A stretch of DNA of 7,789 bases. It comes from Gammaproteobacteria bacterium (GTDB taxonomy: Bacteria > Pseudomonadota > Gammaproteobacteria > GRL18). The stretch lies in contig DAOVUK010000128.1 in assembly GCA_030632625.1 (NCBI GenBank), positions 1 through 7,789 on the forward strand, written 5' to 3'. Of this stretch, positions 1 to 5,631 are shown in pieces. The notes under the pieces were generated by a model that worked only from the letters and a program-made list of their open reading frames with translations, was not told the DNA's origin and did not search any database. The position numbers and the translations under genes are program-made. The number at the start of each line of letters is the position of its first letter. Position 1 is the first letter of the stretch.

Positions 1-57
1 AGCGGGCAAAAAGGTCTGCAGGCTGAAGATGTTGTATCACTGAGTGAATCAGGCTAA
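1..57 (+). CDS. C-terminal end of an unidentified protein (5' end outside window)
   Basis: Frame 1 is open from the first base to a TAA at 55-57 and encodes an 18-residue tail ending GLQAEDVVSLSESG. The other two plus frames stop earlier. The composition (small, acidic and hydrophobic residues, ordinary codons) looks like a real C-terminus, and the AT-rich hairpin region that follows would suit the end of a transcript. The fragment is too short to assign to a family. Only an open frame of 18 codons supports it, so it could be chance. Confidence 0.35.
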   Translation, partial: SGQKGLQAEDVVSLSESG

Positions 58-82
58 CTGCTCCGGGTTATGATAGCTAAAT

Positions 83-153
83 TTCAGTAAATAAACTGAA
101 CAATATAAAAAGCATATTTGTTGTTTTAATTTAAAGCGACATGATATGCTTTT
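83..153 (+). terminator. AT-rich inverted repeats after the first partial gene, possible terminator
   Basis: Two inverted repeats follow the stop codon at 57. The first is TTCAGT (83-88) / ACTGAA (95-100) with a 6-nt loop. The second is AAAAGCATAT (108-117) / ATATGCTTTT (144-153), a perfect 10-bp match with a 26-nt loop, followed by TTTTGTTTG. The position and T-rich right side suit a transcription end for the upstream gene. The stems are AT-rich and the second loop is long, so this is only a weak intrinsic-terminator call. Confidence 0.3.
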
Positions 154-284
154 GTTTGCAATAAGTGTTTTCAAGCGGGCAGGCATTCTGACTCCTGGGC
201 TGATACTCGACGGCCCTGAATTCATTAAAAGTGATCTGAAATAAATCCCATCTTCATCTGTAACTTTCTTTTTGTACCTTGCTC

Positions 285-314
285 TTAAGCTGTCAGGCAT
301 ATCTGTGCTATTAT
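285..314 (+). promoter_or_regulatory. Putative sigma-70 promoter for the rlmI-lgt-dsrE2 operon
   Basis: An extended -10 element, TG-C-TATTAT, lies at 306-314, with the hexamer TATTAT at 309-314 matching the consensus at five of six positions. A weak -35 candidate TTAAGC lies at 285-290, with an 18-nt spacer. The start site would fall near 321, about 30 nt before the rlmI start codon. The rest of the gene-free stretch 58-350 shows no other gene or RNA that I can recognise. Confidence 0.4.
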
Positions 315-350
315 TAGCGCCTTTATCCATCCAGGCAAGAAGCACACTAT

Positions 351-1547
351 ATGAGTAATGAATTAGCACCCGTTTACCTGAAGAAAGGTCAGGAACGTCG
401 ATTGAATCAGGGGCATCTCTGGATCTACAGCAATGAAATTGATACGCAAAAGACCTCGCTCAAAAGTTTTTCTGCGGGTGAACAGGTGCTTGTTATGTCT
501 CAACAGGGAAAACCCCTGGGAAATGCCTATATTAACCCGCACTCATTGATCAGTGCTCGTCTCTTCAGCCGTAAAACATCAGTATTACTCGACCGCTCTC
601 TTTTTGTGCACCGTATTAAAATTGCACTTTCTCTTAGAGAAAGATTGTTTGCCAAACCCTTTTATCGACTGATATTTGGTGAGAGTGACTTATTGCCCGG
701 TATTGTGGTGGATCGATTTAATGATATTCTGGTGGTTCAGATCACCACTGCAGGAATGGAGCAGCAGCGGCAGGCACTGCTTGAAGCGCTGGAAAAGGTC
801 TTAAAACCATCTGTCATCCTTATGCGTAATGATGTCAAAATCAGAGAACTGGAAGGTTTGGACTTATACAATGAAGTTGTCCTGGGTGACTTATCGGGCC
901 TGACAGAAATAGAAGAAAATCAAACCCGTTTTCAGGTTGATCTGCAAACCGGCCAAAAGACCGGCTGGTTTTACGATCACCGTATGAATCGCGCCAGAGT
1001 TCAGCACTATGCAAAAGATAAACGGGTGCTGGATTTATTTTCCTATGTGGGGGCATGGGGGCTGGAAGCAGCGGCGGCAGGAGCCAGTGAAGTCTTTTGT
1101 GTTGATGCCTCAGAACAGGCTCTGGACTGGCTGGACAGCAGTGCTGCAATGAACAAGTTTACTAATATCACCAGTATTCAGGGCAATGTCTTTGATGTGC
1201 TCAAACATTTACGCAATGAAAGAGAAAAATTTGATATTGTTATTGTTGATCCGCCGGCTTTTATCAAACGTAAAAAAGACTTTAAAGAAGGCATGAATGC
1301 CTACCGGCGTGTCAACCAGATGGCGATGCAGCTTTGTACCCGGGATGCATTACTGGTGAGCGCTTCCTGCTCACATCATATGCCGGCTGAAACCCTGGTG
1401 CAGCAAATTCAGGGGGCAGCGCGCCACCTGGATCGTTTTGCCCAGATTCTGGAACAGGGCCATCAAAGTCCGGATCATCCAGTTCATCCGGCGCTGCCGG
1501 AAACGGCTTATATTAAATCCTTTATTTCACGAGTCACACCTGCCTGA
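351..1547 (+). CDS. rlmI: RlmI-type 23S rRNA (cytosine-C5) methyltransferase
   Basis: This 398-aa protein is close in length to E. coli RlmI (YccW, 396 aa), which makes m5C1962 in 23S rRNA using S-adenosylmethionine. An N-terminal PUA-type RNA-binding region covers about residues 5-80 (LKKGQERRLNQGHLWIYSNEI). A linker region has GESDLLPGIVVDRF near 110-123 and TGQKTGWFYDHR near 200-211. The Rossmann methyltransferase domain follows: SAM motif I DLFSYVGAWGLEAA (228-241), acidic D252, motif IV DPPAF (300-304), and the SASCSHHM segment whose C340 is the expected catalytic cysteine. As in the RlmI family, motif IV carries no cysteine. The ATG at 351 has only a weak purine stretch (AGAAG) upstream. 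The gene heads an operon whose stop codon overlaps the lgt start. The C-terminal segment HQSPDHPVHPALPETAYIK fits the general gammaproteobacterial form. The family is certain and the exact target cytidine is inferred. Confidence 0.95.
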   Translation: MSNELAPVYLKKGQERRLNQGHLWIYSNEIDTQKTSLKSFSAGEQVLVMSQQGKPLGNAYINPHSLISARLFSRKTSVLLDRSLFVHRIKIALSLRERLFAKPFYRLIFGESDLLPGIVVDRFNDILVVQITTAGMEQQRQALLEALEKVLKPSVILMRNDVKIRELEGLDLYNEVVLGDLSGLTEIEENQTRFQVDLQTGQKTGWFYDHRMNRARVQHYAKDKRVLDLFSYVGAWGLEAAAAGASEVFCVDASEQALDWLDSSAAMNKFTNITSIQGNVFDVLKHLRNEREKFDIVIVDPPAFIKRKKDFKEGMNAYRRVNQMAMQLCTRDALLVSASCSHHMPAETLVQQIQGAARHLDRFAQILEQGHQSPDHPVHPALPETAYIKSFISRVTPA

Positions 1548-2362
1548 TGATTACTTATCCTGAAATTGATCCGGTTGCACTGGCGCTTGGACCATTAAAA
1601 ATTCACTGGTATGGCATTACCTATCTGGTGGCATTTGCCGGTTTCTGGTTTTTCGCCCGTCTCAAGAGTAAACAGAAACACGTCAACTGGACTTATGAAC
1701 AAATTGACGACCTGTTGTTTTATGGAGCACTGGGTGTTGTCCTGGGGGGACGTATTGGTTATACACTATTCTATAATATGGATCATTTTATACAGGATCC
1801 ATTGATATTGCTGCAGGTGCAAAAAGGCGGCATGTCCTTTCATGGCGGTCTTCTGGGGGTATTGCTGGCTATGTGGCTGTTTGCCAGAAAGAATCAAAAA
1901 ACCTTTTTCACCGTGACCGATTTTATTGCCGTCATGGTGCCGTTTGGCCTGGCAGCCGGACGTATTGGTAATTTTATTAATGCCGAACTGTGGGGACGTC
2001 CGACAGATTTACCCTGGGCCATGATTTTTCCGACTGATCCGCTGGGCTTGCCGCGTCATCCTTCCATGTTGTATGAGTTTCTTTTAGAAGGTGTACTTCT
2101 GTTTATTATATTATGGCTTTATTCGAGTAAAGCACGGCCGCGAAGGGCAATTTCTGGTCTGTTTTTGATTCTTTATAGTTTATTCCGTTCTGTGGTGGAA
2201 ATTGTGCGTCAGCCGGATGCTCATATGGGCGATAAGGGTTTTATTGCCATGGACTGGCTGACCATGGGAATGCTGCTGTCATTCCCCATGCTGCTTCTGG
2301 GGCTGTATTTATTATGGTCAGCCAATGATATTTCTAAGCAGCAGGAGGGAAAATATGAATAG
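1547..2362 (+). CDS. lgt: Phosphatidylglycerol-prolipoprotein diacylglyceryl transferase Lgt
   Basis: This 271-aa inner-membrane enzyme catalyses the first step of lipoprotein maturation: diacylglyceryl transfer from phosphatidylglycerol to the lipobox cysteine. It is slightly shorter than E. coli Lgt (291 aa) but complete. Hydrophobic segments lie near residues 22-38, 58-75, 99-113, 124-138, 176-192, 202-219 and 238-257. The Lgt signature GRIGNFINAELWG sits at 138-150. Residues matching known essential positions are H99 in the FHGG motif (E. coli H103), R139 and N142 (R143, N146), E147, and R214 with E218 in the LFRSVVE segment (R239 region). The start codon overlaps the rlmI stop as TGATG with no good Shine-Dalgarno sequence, so translation is probably coupled. 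Its 3' end contains the ribosome binding site and first codons of the next gene. thyA, the frequent partner of lgt, is displaced by 2.3 kb here. Confidence 0.96.
   Translation: MITYPEIDPVALALGPLKIHWYGITYLVAFAGFWFFARLKSKQKHVNWTYEQIDDLLFYGALGVVLGGRIGYTLFYNMDHFIQDPLILLQVQKGGMSFHGGLLGVLLAMWLFARKNQKTFFTVTDFIAVMVPFGLAAGRIGNFINAELWGRPTDLPWAMIFPTDPLGLPRHPSMLYEFLLEGVLLFIILWLYSSKARPRRAISGLFLILYSLFRSVVEIVRQPDAHMGDKGFIAMDWLTMGMLLSFPMLLLGLYLLWSANDISKQQEGKYE
2343..2348 (+). promoter_or_regulatory. Consensus Shine-Dalgarno that fixes the start of the first DsrE2-like gene
   Basis: AGGAGG lies 6 nt upstream of the ATG at 2355, inside the end of lgt. An in-frame ATG at 2325 would add ten residues (MIFLSSRREN) that merely read through lgt sequence, and it lacks such a site. 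The 2355 start also aligns with the N-terminus of the minus-strand paralogue. Confidence 0.85.
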
Positions 2363-2819
2363 GAAAATGGCTATTATTGCCACCAAAGGCACTCTGGACT
2401 GGGCATATCCCCCGTTTATTCTAAGTTCGACAGCGGCGGCTCTGGGTTATGATGTTGAAATCTTCTTTACCTTCTATGGTCTAAAATTAATCCAGAAAAA
2501 TCTGGATCTGCAAGTCTCTTCTCTGGGAAACCCCGGCATGCCAATGCCGATACCCGTGCCGGTTCTTATCCAGGCATTTCCAGGTATGCAAAGTTTTATT
2601 ACCAGTATGATGAAGAAGAAAATGGAAGAAAAAGGTGTTGCTCCTCTTGATGAGCTGCGTCAGCTTTGCCTGGATGCGGAAGTAAAATTTGTGGCCTGTC
2701 AGATGACTGTTGATTTATTTGAAATAGATATTAATTCATTTATTGATGAAGTGACTTATGCGGGTGCAGCAGCATTTTTTGATTTTGCAGGCGATTCAGA
2801 CATATCGCTTTATATCTGA
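2355..2819 (+). CDS. DsrE2-like (DsrE/DsrF/DrsH-like family) protein, copy A
   Basis: This 154-aa protein has the DsrE2 fold. It opens with a beta strand and loop, MAIIATKGTLDWAYPPFIL, then TAAALGYDVEIFFTFYGLKL, a Met/Pro-rich loop GNPGMPMPIPVP (59-70), a helix with MMKKKM, the segment APLDELRQLC, and EVKFVACQMTVDLF. Two cysteines, C105 and C115, are shared with the paralogue at 2941-3468. In the wider DsrE/TusD superfamily such cysteines carry persulfide or thiosulfonate sulfur, so a cytoplasmic sulfur-transfer or redox role is inferred. The substrate is unknown, and no Dsr, Hdr-like, rhodanese or TusA gene is visible nearby. It overlaps lgt by 8 nt, has a consensus ribosome binding site and is probably cotranscribed with rlmI and lgt. 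Compared with copy B it lacks about 14-16 residues in the Met/Pro loop and has no C-terminal cysteine. The family call is firm; the function is not. Confidence 0.88.
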   Translation: MNRKMAIIATKGTLDWAYPPFILSSTAAALGYDVEIFFTFYGLKLIQKNLDLQVSSLGNPGMPMPIPVPVLIQAFPGMQSFITSMMKKKMEEKGVAPLDELRQLCLDAEVKFVACQMTVDLFEIDINSFIDEVTYAGAAAFFDFAGDSDISLYI

Positions 2820-2842
2820 ACTTTAACCACTATTTTTTATAA

Positions 2843-2896
2843 TGAAGGTTTTTGTAGTGAAGGTTATTGTCAGTGAATGTTATTACTGTAAATGTT
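2843..2896. repeat. Degenerate tandem repeat, about 15 bp, four units
   Basis: The core octamer recurs at nearly constant spacing: TGAAGGTT at 2843-2850, TGAAGGTT at 2858-2865, TGAATGTT at 2874-2881 and TAAATGTT at 2889-2896 (periods of 15, 16 and 15 bp). The bases between the cores are also alike (TTTGTAG, ATTGTCAG, ATTACTG). It fills the gap between the stop of copy A and the hairpin at 2897. It may be slipped-strand duplication debris. A protein-binding array is possible but unsupported. Confidence 0.5.
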
Positions 2897-2932
2897 CCAG
2901 AGGGGCTGGAATGCTTAAGCCAGCCCCTCTGG
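2897..2932. terminator. Strong 13-bp hairpin between the convergent DsrE2-like genes
   Basis: CCAGAGGGGCTGG (2897-2909) pairs perfectly with CCAGCCCCTCTGG (2920-2932) across a 10-nt loop. It lies 77 nt after the stop of copy A and 8 nt beyond the stop of copy B, where a shared transcription terminator is expected. Neither side has a good T-tract (CAGTTGTCTTAC on the plus strand), so it may stall polymerase or protect 3' ends rather than act as a classic intrinsic terminator. Confidence 0.65.
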
Positions 2933-2940
2933 CAGTTGTC

Positions 2941-3468
2941 TTACATGTAGAGTGACTGGGTACAGGTCGAATCATTAGACTCTTCAAAGTAGCTTGCAGC
3001 ACCAACAAATTCAATGCCGTCAATGAACTGTTTATGATCAAAACCGAAGAGGTCAACCGTCATCTGGCAGGCAAGGAATTTTACTTCCGCTTCCTGGCAT
3101 AAATCACGCAACTCTTCTAATGGTGCAACACCTGTGTTTTTGATGGTTTTTTTCATCATGGTGGTGGCAAATGTTTCAATTCCAGGAATTTGCCAGACAA
3201 TATTAGGGATCTTAGGTGCCCAGTCGATTGCTCTGAACCAGTCCGGACCCATAGGCATTTTCATTGGCATATCAGGATTACCAATGGGAGATACTTTTAA
3301 GGAGCTGGTGTCTTTTAATAACAGTCTTAAGCCATAAAAGGTAAAAAAGATTGATACATCTTTGCCGAGAGCCGCTGCAGTGCTGGCCAGAATGAAAGGC
3401 GGGTAACCCCAATCTAATGTGCCCTTGGTTGCAATAATGGTTAATTTAGTATTAGAATTTACTGCCAT
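2941..3468 (-). CDS. DsrE2-like (DsrE/DsrF/DrsH-like family) protein, copy B
   Basis: This 175-aa protein is a clear paralogue of the gene at 2355-2819. They share IIATKGTLDW, YPPFIL, STAAALG, IFFTFYGL, the GNP-MPM loop, MMKK, GVAPL-ELR-LC and ACQMTVDLF. Cysteines C124 and C134 match the conserved pair of copy A, and a third, C169, lies near the C-terminus (STCTQSLYM). Its central loop is longer: residues 69-95 are rich in Met, Pro and Trp (MKMPMGPDWF, then APKIPNIVW). The ATG at 3468 has GGAG 8 nt upstream (plus-strand CTCC at 3477-3480). It is transcribed towards copy A and away from the dioxygenase gene. A role as a sulfur carrier or thiol-redox protein is inferred from the superfamily; the partner is unknown. 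The two copies are well diverged at DNA level by eye, so this is not a recent duplication. Confidence 0.87.
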   Translation of the reverse strand: MAVNSNTKLTIIATKGTLDWGYPPFILASTAAALGKDVSIFFTFYGLRLLLKDTSSLKVSPIGNPDMPMKMPMGPDWFRAIDWAPKIPNIVWQIPGIETFATTMMKKTIKNTGVAPLEELRDLCQEAEVKFLACQMTVDLFGFDHKQFIDGIEFVGAASYFEESNDSTCTQSLYM

Positions 3469-3500
3469 CTGTTTATCTCCGGTCGCTTAAATATCATATT

Positions 3501-3506
3501 ATTATA
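3501..3506 (-). promoter_or_regulatory. Candidate -10 element for DsrE2-like copy B
   Basis: Read on the minus strand this is a perfect TATAAT. It would start transcription near 3494, about 25 nt upstream of the ATG at 3468 and just before the GGAG ribosome binding site. No convincing -35 lies 16-18 nt upstream, and the surrounding DNA is very AT-rich, so chance matches are likely. An activator may be needed if the promoter is real. Confidence 0.3.
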
Positions 3507-3577
3507 AAATAACTATATAAAACTTTTATAGTGAATCCCCTAAGTTTATCATTGTTCATTCTTTGTAGCAAAAAAAG

Positions 3578-3587
3578 AAGACGTCTT
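3578..3587. repeat. 10-bp perfect palindrome AAGACGTCTT in the divergent intergenic region
   Basis: The palindrome AAGACGTCTT sits between the two divergent genes, about 110 nt from each start codon, flanked by an A-tract (3571-3576). It could be an operator, but no regulator is identifiable from it. Confidence 0.3.
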
Positions 3588-3607
3588 TAGTTTTAAATGA
3601 TTTTTAA

Positions 3608-3649
3608 CTGATCTTTATCAATTCTCTTTCCTGCGTGTGTGTTTAAATA
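3608..3649 (+). promoter_or_regulatory. FNR/CRP-family-like box and -10 element upstream of the dioxygenase gene
   Basis: CTGAT-CTTT-ATCAA at 3608-3621 matches the FNR/ANR consensus TTGAT-N4-ATCAA at nine of ten defined positions. Downstream, TTTAAATA at 3642-3649 offers -10 hexamers TTAAAT (3643) or TAAATA (3644), with starts near 3655-3656. The centre of the box (3614.5) then falls at -40.5 to -41.5, the classic spacing of class II FNR/CRP-activated promoters. No good -35 competes with it. The box is an exact reading of the sequence; the regulator is inferred. Confidence 0.5.
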
Positions 3650-3694
3650 GTGTCTTAATTTTTCTCTGCATTGTGTTTTTTTAGGATAATAACT

Positions 3695-4630
3695 ATGACT
3701 CTGAGTAATAGAAAAACAGCGCCAGCGGCAAGCCCTTTTGACCTGGATAATGATGATTTCTACCAGCAATGGCGTGATATAAAGCTGGACGGCTATCCTG
3801 AAACATTAGGCGATCTGGTGGTTGAATTAAATGATCCCAGAAAACTAACCGAACCCGAACATCAGAAATTACTTTCTCTATGTCAAAAAACCAATATGGT
3901 GGTTTATGCCGGCAAGACCGGGGATGATCCGGATCCTGAAATTCCCCTGGCAATGGGACGTGCGTTTAAGCTGCTGGAACTCGATCACAACTGGCTGGCA
4001 GATGAAACAGGTCTGACGTCATTAACGGTTGTTGATGACGGCAGCAGGCAAAATTATATCCCTTACAGCAATCGTGCTATTAACTGGCATACAGATGGTT
4101 ACTATAATACTGCAGACAAACAGATACATGGTCTGAATCTGCATTGTGTTATGCCTGCACCGGATGGTGGTGAAAACCGTTTAATGGATCATGAAATTGT
4201 CTATCTGCAGCTAAGAGATGAAAATCCAGACTATATCCGTGCTCTGATGGCTGATGATACCATGATCATTCCAGCAAGAATCGGCAAGGATGGCGTGATT
4301 GCCAGAAAAGAAGAAGTGGGTCCTGTTTTTTCTGTTAATCCTGTGAGCGGTGATTTGCATATGCGTTACACCATCAGGACACGCAATGTGATCTGGAAAG
4401 ATGATCCTTTGACTCTGGAAGCTCTGCTTCGACTGGAAAGTATACTGGAGAGCGACTCAAAATATAACTATCAGGGCAAACTGGACTCGGGAATGGGATT
4501 AGTCAGCAATAATGTCCTGCATGATCGCAGTGCTTTTGCCGACAGTGATAGCCAAAAAAGACTGATCTACCGTGCTCGTTACTACGCACGTCTGGCCGGC
4601 ACATCGGTCAATGACGTCTATGGTATATAA
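3695..4630 (+). CDS. TauD/TfdA-family Fe(II)/2-oxoglutarate-dependent dioxygenase
   Basis: This 311-aa protein has the TauD/TfdA double-stranded beta-helix layout. The iron-binding HxD is H132 and D134 in NWHTDGYYN, and the distal histidine is H276 in NVLHDRSAF. R289 and R293 in KRLIYRARYYAR take the place of the paired arginines that bind 2-oxoglutarate in TauD-like enzymes. All catalytic residues are present, so it should be an active oxygenase. The substrate cannot be read from the sequence. Family members act on taurine, alkylsulfates, phenoxyacetates and other acids, and overall similarity to TauD itself looks low. The ATG at 3695 is preferred because AGGA sits 8 nt upstream; an in-frame TTG at 3671 would place that site inside the gene. 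It is divergent from DsrE2-like copy B and lies 54 nt upstream of thyA. An FNR-like site precedes it. A link to sulfur metabolism is suggested only by context. Confidence 0.85.
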   Translation: MTLSNRKTAPAASPFDLDNDDFYQQWRDIKLDGYPETLGDLVVELNDPRKLTEPEHQKLLSLCQKTNMVVYAGKTGDDPDPEIPLAMGRAFKLLELDHNWLADETGLTSLTVVDDGSRQNYIPYSNRAINWHTDGYYNTADKQIHGLNLHCVMPAPDGGENRLMDHEIVYLQLRDENPDYIRALMADDTMIIPARIGKDGVIARKEEVGPVFSVNPVSGDLHMRYTIRTRNVIWKDDPLTLEALLRLESILESDSKYNYQGKLDSGMGLVSNNVLHDRSAFADSDSQKRLIYRARYYARLAGTSVNDVYGI

Positions 4631-4641
4631 AAAACAATAGA

Positions 4642-4647
4642 TATAAT
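4642..4647 (+). promoter_or_regulatory. Candidate -10 element for thyA
   Basis: A perfect TATAAT lies in the 54-nt gap before thyA, giving a predicted start near 4654 and a leader of about 30 nt that includes the ribosome binding site AGGAG (4675-4679). The expected -35 position (about 4619-4624, TATGGT) is poor. Readthrough from the dioxygenase gene is an alternative, since I see no terminator between them. Confidence 0.4.
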
Positions 4648-4684
4648 ACAATTCTGTGGACCATTTTATTAGCCAGGAGACAGA

Positions 4685-5509
4685 ATGAAGCAATATTTAG
4701 ATTTACTCAGAAATGTTCTTGAACATGGCACAGTCAAATCCGATCGCACCGGCACGGGAACCACTTCTATCTTTGGCTGTCAGTTCAGACACGACTTGTC
4801 CAAAGGTTTTCCTCTGTTAACAACCAAAAAAGTCCATTTTAAATCAGTCGTCAATGAGCTGCTCTGGTTTTTATCAGGCAGTACTAATATCAATGATTTA
4901 GATGCAAAAATATGGAATGAATGGGCGACAGAAACAGGTGATTTAGGTCCGGTTTACGGCAAACAATGGACTGCATGGCCTACCAGAGAGGGCGGCAGTA
5001 TCAATCAGATTGATTATGTTGTTGATTTATTAAACAACAATCCTTATTCCAGACGGATTTTGTTTCATGGCTGGAATTGTGAGTACCTGCCGGATGAAAG
5101 CGTATCACCACAGGAAAATGCCAGAAACGGCAAAATGGCACTGCCTCCCTGTCATCTGTTATATCAGTTCAATGTGGCTGATAACAAATTAAGTTTAATG
5201 TGCACTATTCGCTCCAATGATCTTCTGCTGGGTAATCCATTCAATACCGCACAAGCCGCATTATGGGTTCACATTCTCTGTCAGCAGACTGGCCTGGAAC
5301 TCGGGGACCTCATCATTTCAATTGGCGATGCACACATCTACAGCAATCATATAGAGCAGGTGAAAACGCAACTGCAGCGCGAGCCTCGTCCTTTACCCAG
5401 GTTAAAATTAACCCGTAAACCTGACAGTATTTATGGTTACAAACTGGAAGATTTTGAACTGCAAGGCTACGATCCGCATCCGCCCATCAAAGCCAAAGTG
5501 GCAGTCTGA
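4685..5509 (+). CDS. thyA: Thymidylate synthase ThyA
   Basis: This 274-aa cytoplasmic enzyme makes dTMP from dUMP with 5,10-methylene-tetrahydrofolate as one-carbon donor and reductant. E. coli ThyA has 264 aa. Visible functional residues are R21 (SDRTGTGT), W77 and W80, the YGKQW segment, R123/R124, catalytic C156 in ALPPCH, R176-S177 and D179, N187, D215, H217 and Y219 (GDAHIYSNH), and a C-terminus ending IKAKVAV. Relative to E. coli there is an insertion of about 13 residues (roughly 134-149, [16 protein letters not shown]) just before the catalytic loop. The usual Gln before the conserved Arg-Ser is Ile175, and LGNPFNTAQ replaces the common LG-PFNIAS. Neither change removes a key catalytic residue. 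The start has AGGAG 5 nt upstream. The gene is separated from lgt, its usual neighbour, by three accessory genes. Confidence 0.97.
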   Translation: MKQYLDLLRNVLEHGTVKSDRTGTGTTSIFGCQFRHDLSKGFPLLTTKKVHFKSVVNELLWFLSGSTNINDLDAKIWNEWATETGDLGPVYGKQWTAWPTREGGSINQIDYVVDLLNNNPYSRRILFHGWNCEYLPDESVSPQENARNGKMALPPCHLLYQFNVADNKLSLMCTIRSNDLLLGNPFNTAQAALWVHILCQQTGLELGDLIISIGDAHIYSNHIEQVKTQLQREPRPLPRLKLTRKPDSIYGYKLEDFELQGYDPHPPIKAKVAV

Positions 5510-5568
5510 TATAGGTATAAACCGAAATCAAAGAACGTAGAATTACTTAGGAGCAATTTTCTTTCATG

Positions 5569-5577
5569 TGCTACACT
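5569..5577 (+). promoter_or_regulatory. Possible extended -10 promoter for the lapG-like gene
   Basis: TG-C-TACACT forms an extended -10 with four of six hexamer matches, predicting a start near 5584 and a leader of about 48 nt. No -35 is evident at normal spacing. I see no hairpin terminator between thyA (stop at 5509) and here, so cotranscription from thyA remains possible. Confidence 0.3.
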
Positions 5578-5617
5578 AAAAATTAGAGTCATTCCATTCC
5601 AGGACAGGCCTTTAGGA

Positions 5618-5624
5618 AAGGAGG
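5618..5624 (+). promoter_or_regulatory. Very strong ribosome binding site for the lapG-like gene
   Basis: AAGGAGG lies 7 nt before the ATG at 5632. A small stem CCTTT (5609-5613) / AAAGG (5617-5621) with a 3-nt loop overlaps its left half. The stem is probably too weak to control translation but is worth noting. Confidence 0.7.
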
Positions 5625-5631
5625 AAATTGT

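Noticed and set aside
207..226. GGGC / GCCC inverted repeat in the rlmI upstream region, considered as an RNA structure
   Set aside because: Only four pairs hold before mismatches, and there is no recognisable riboswitch or sRNA architecture around it.
49..369. 106-codon minus-strand open frame across the region upstream of rlmI
   Set aside because: It lacks a ribosome binding site at either possible ATG, resembles no family I know, overlaps the likely rlmI promoter and the AT-rich hairpins, and ends in a composition typical of non-coding AT-rich DNA. A decayed gene remnant cannot be excluded.
841..1149. 102-codon minus-strand open frame inside rlmI
   Set aside because: It lies opposite the well-conserved methyltransferase domain and its translation is low-complexity and unlike any known protein, so it is a shadow of rlmI.
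5566..5586. Mini open frame ATG to TAG preceded by TTAGGAG in the lapG leader
   Set aside because: It has six codons and the spacing from the purine stretch (13 nt) is long, with no sign of an attenuator. It coincides with the extended -10 candidate.
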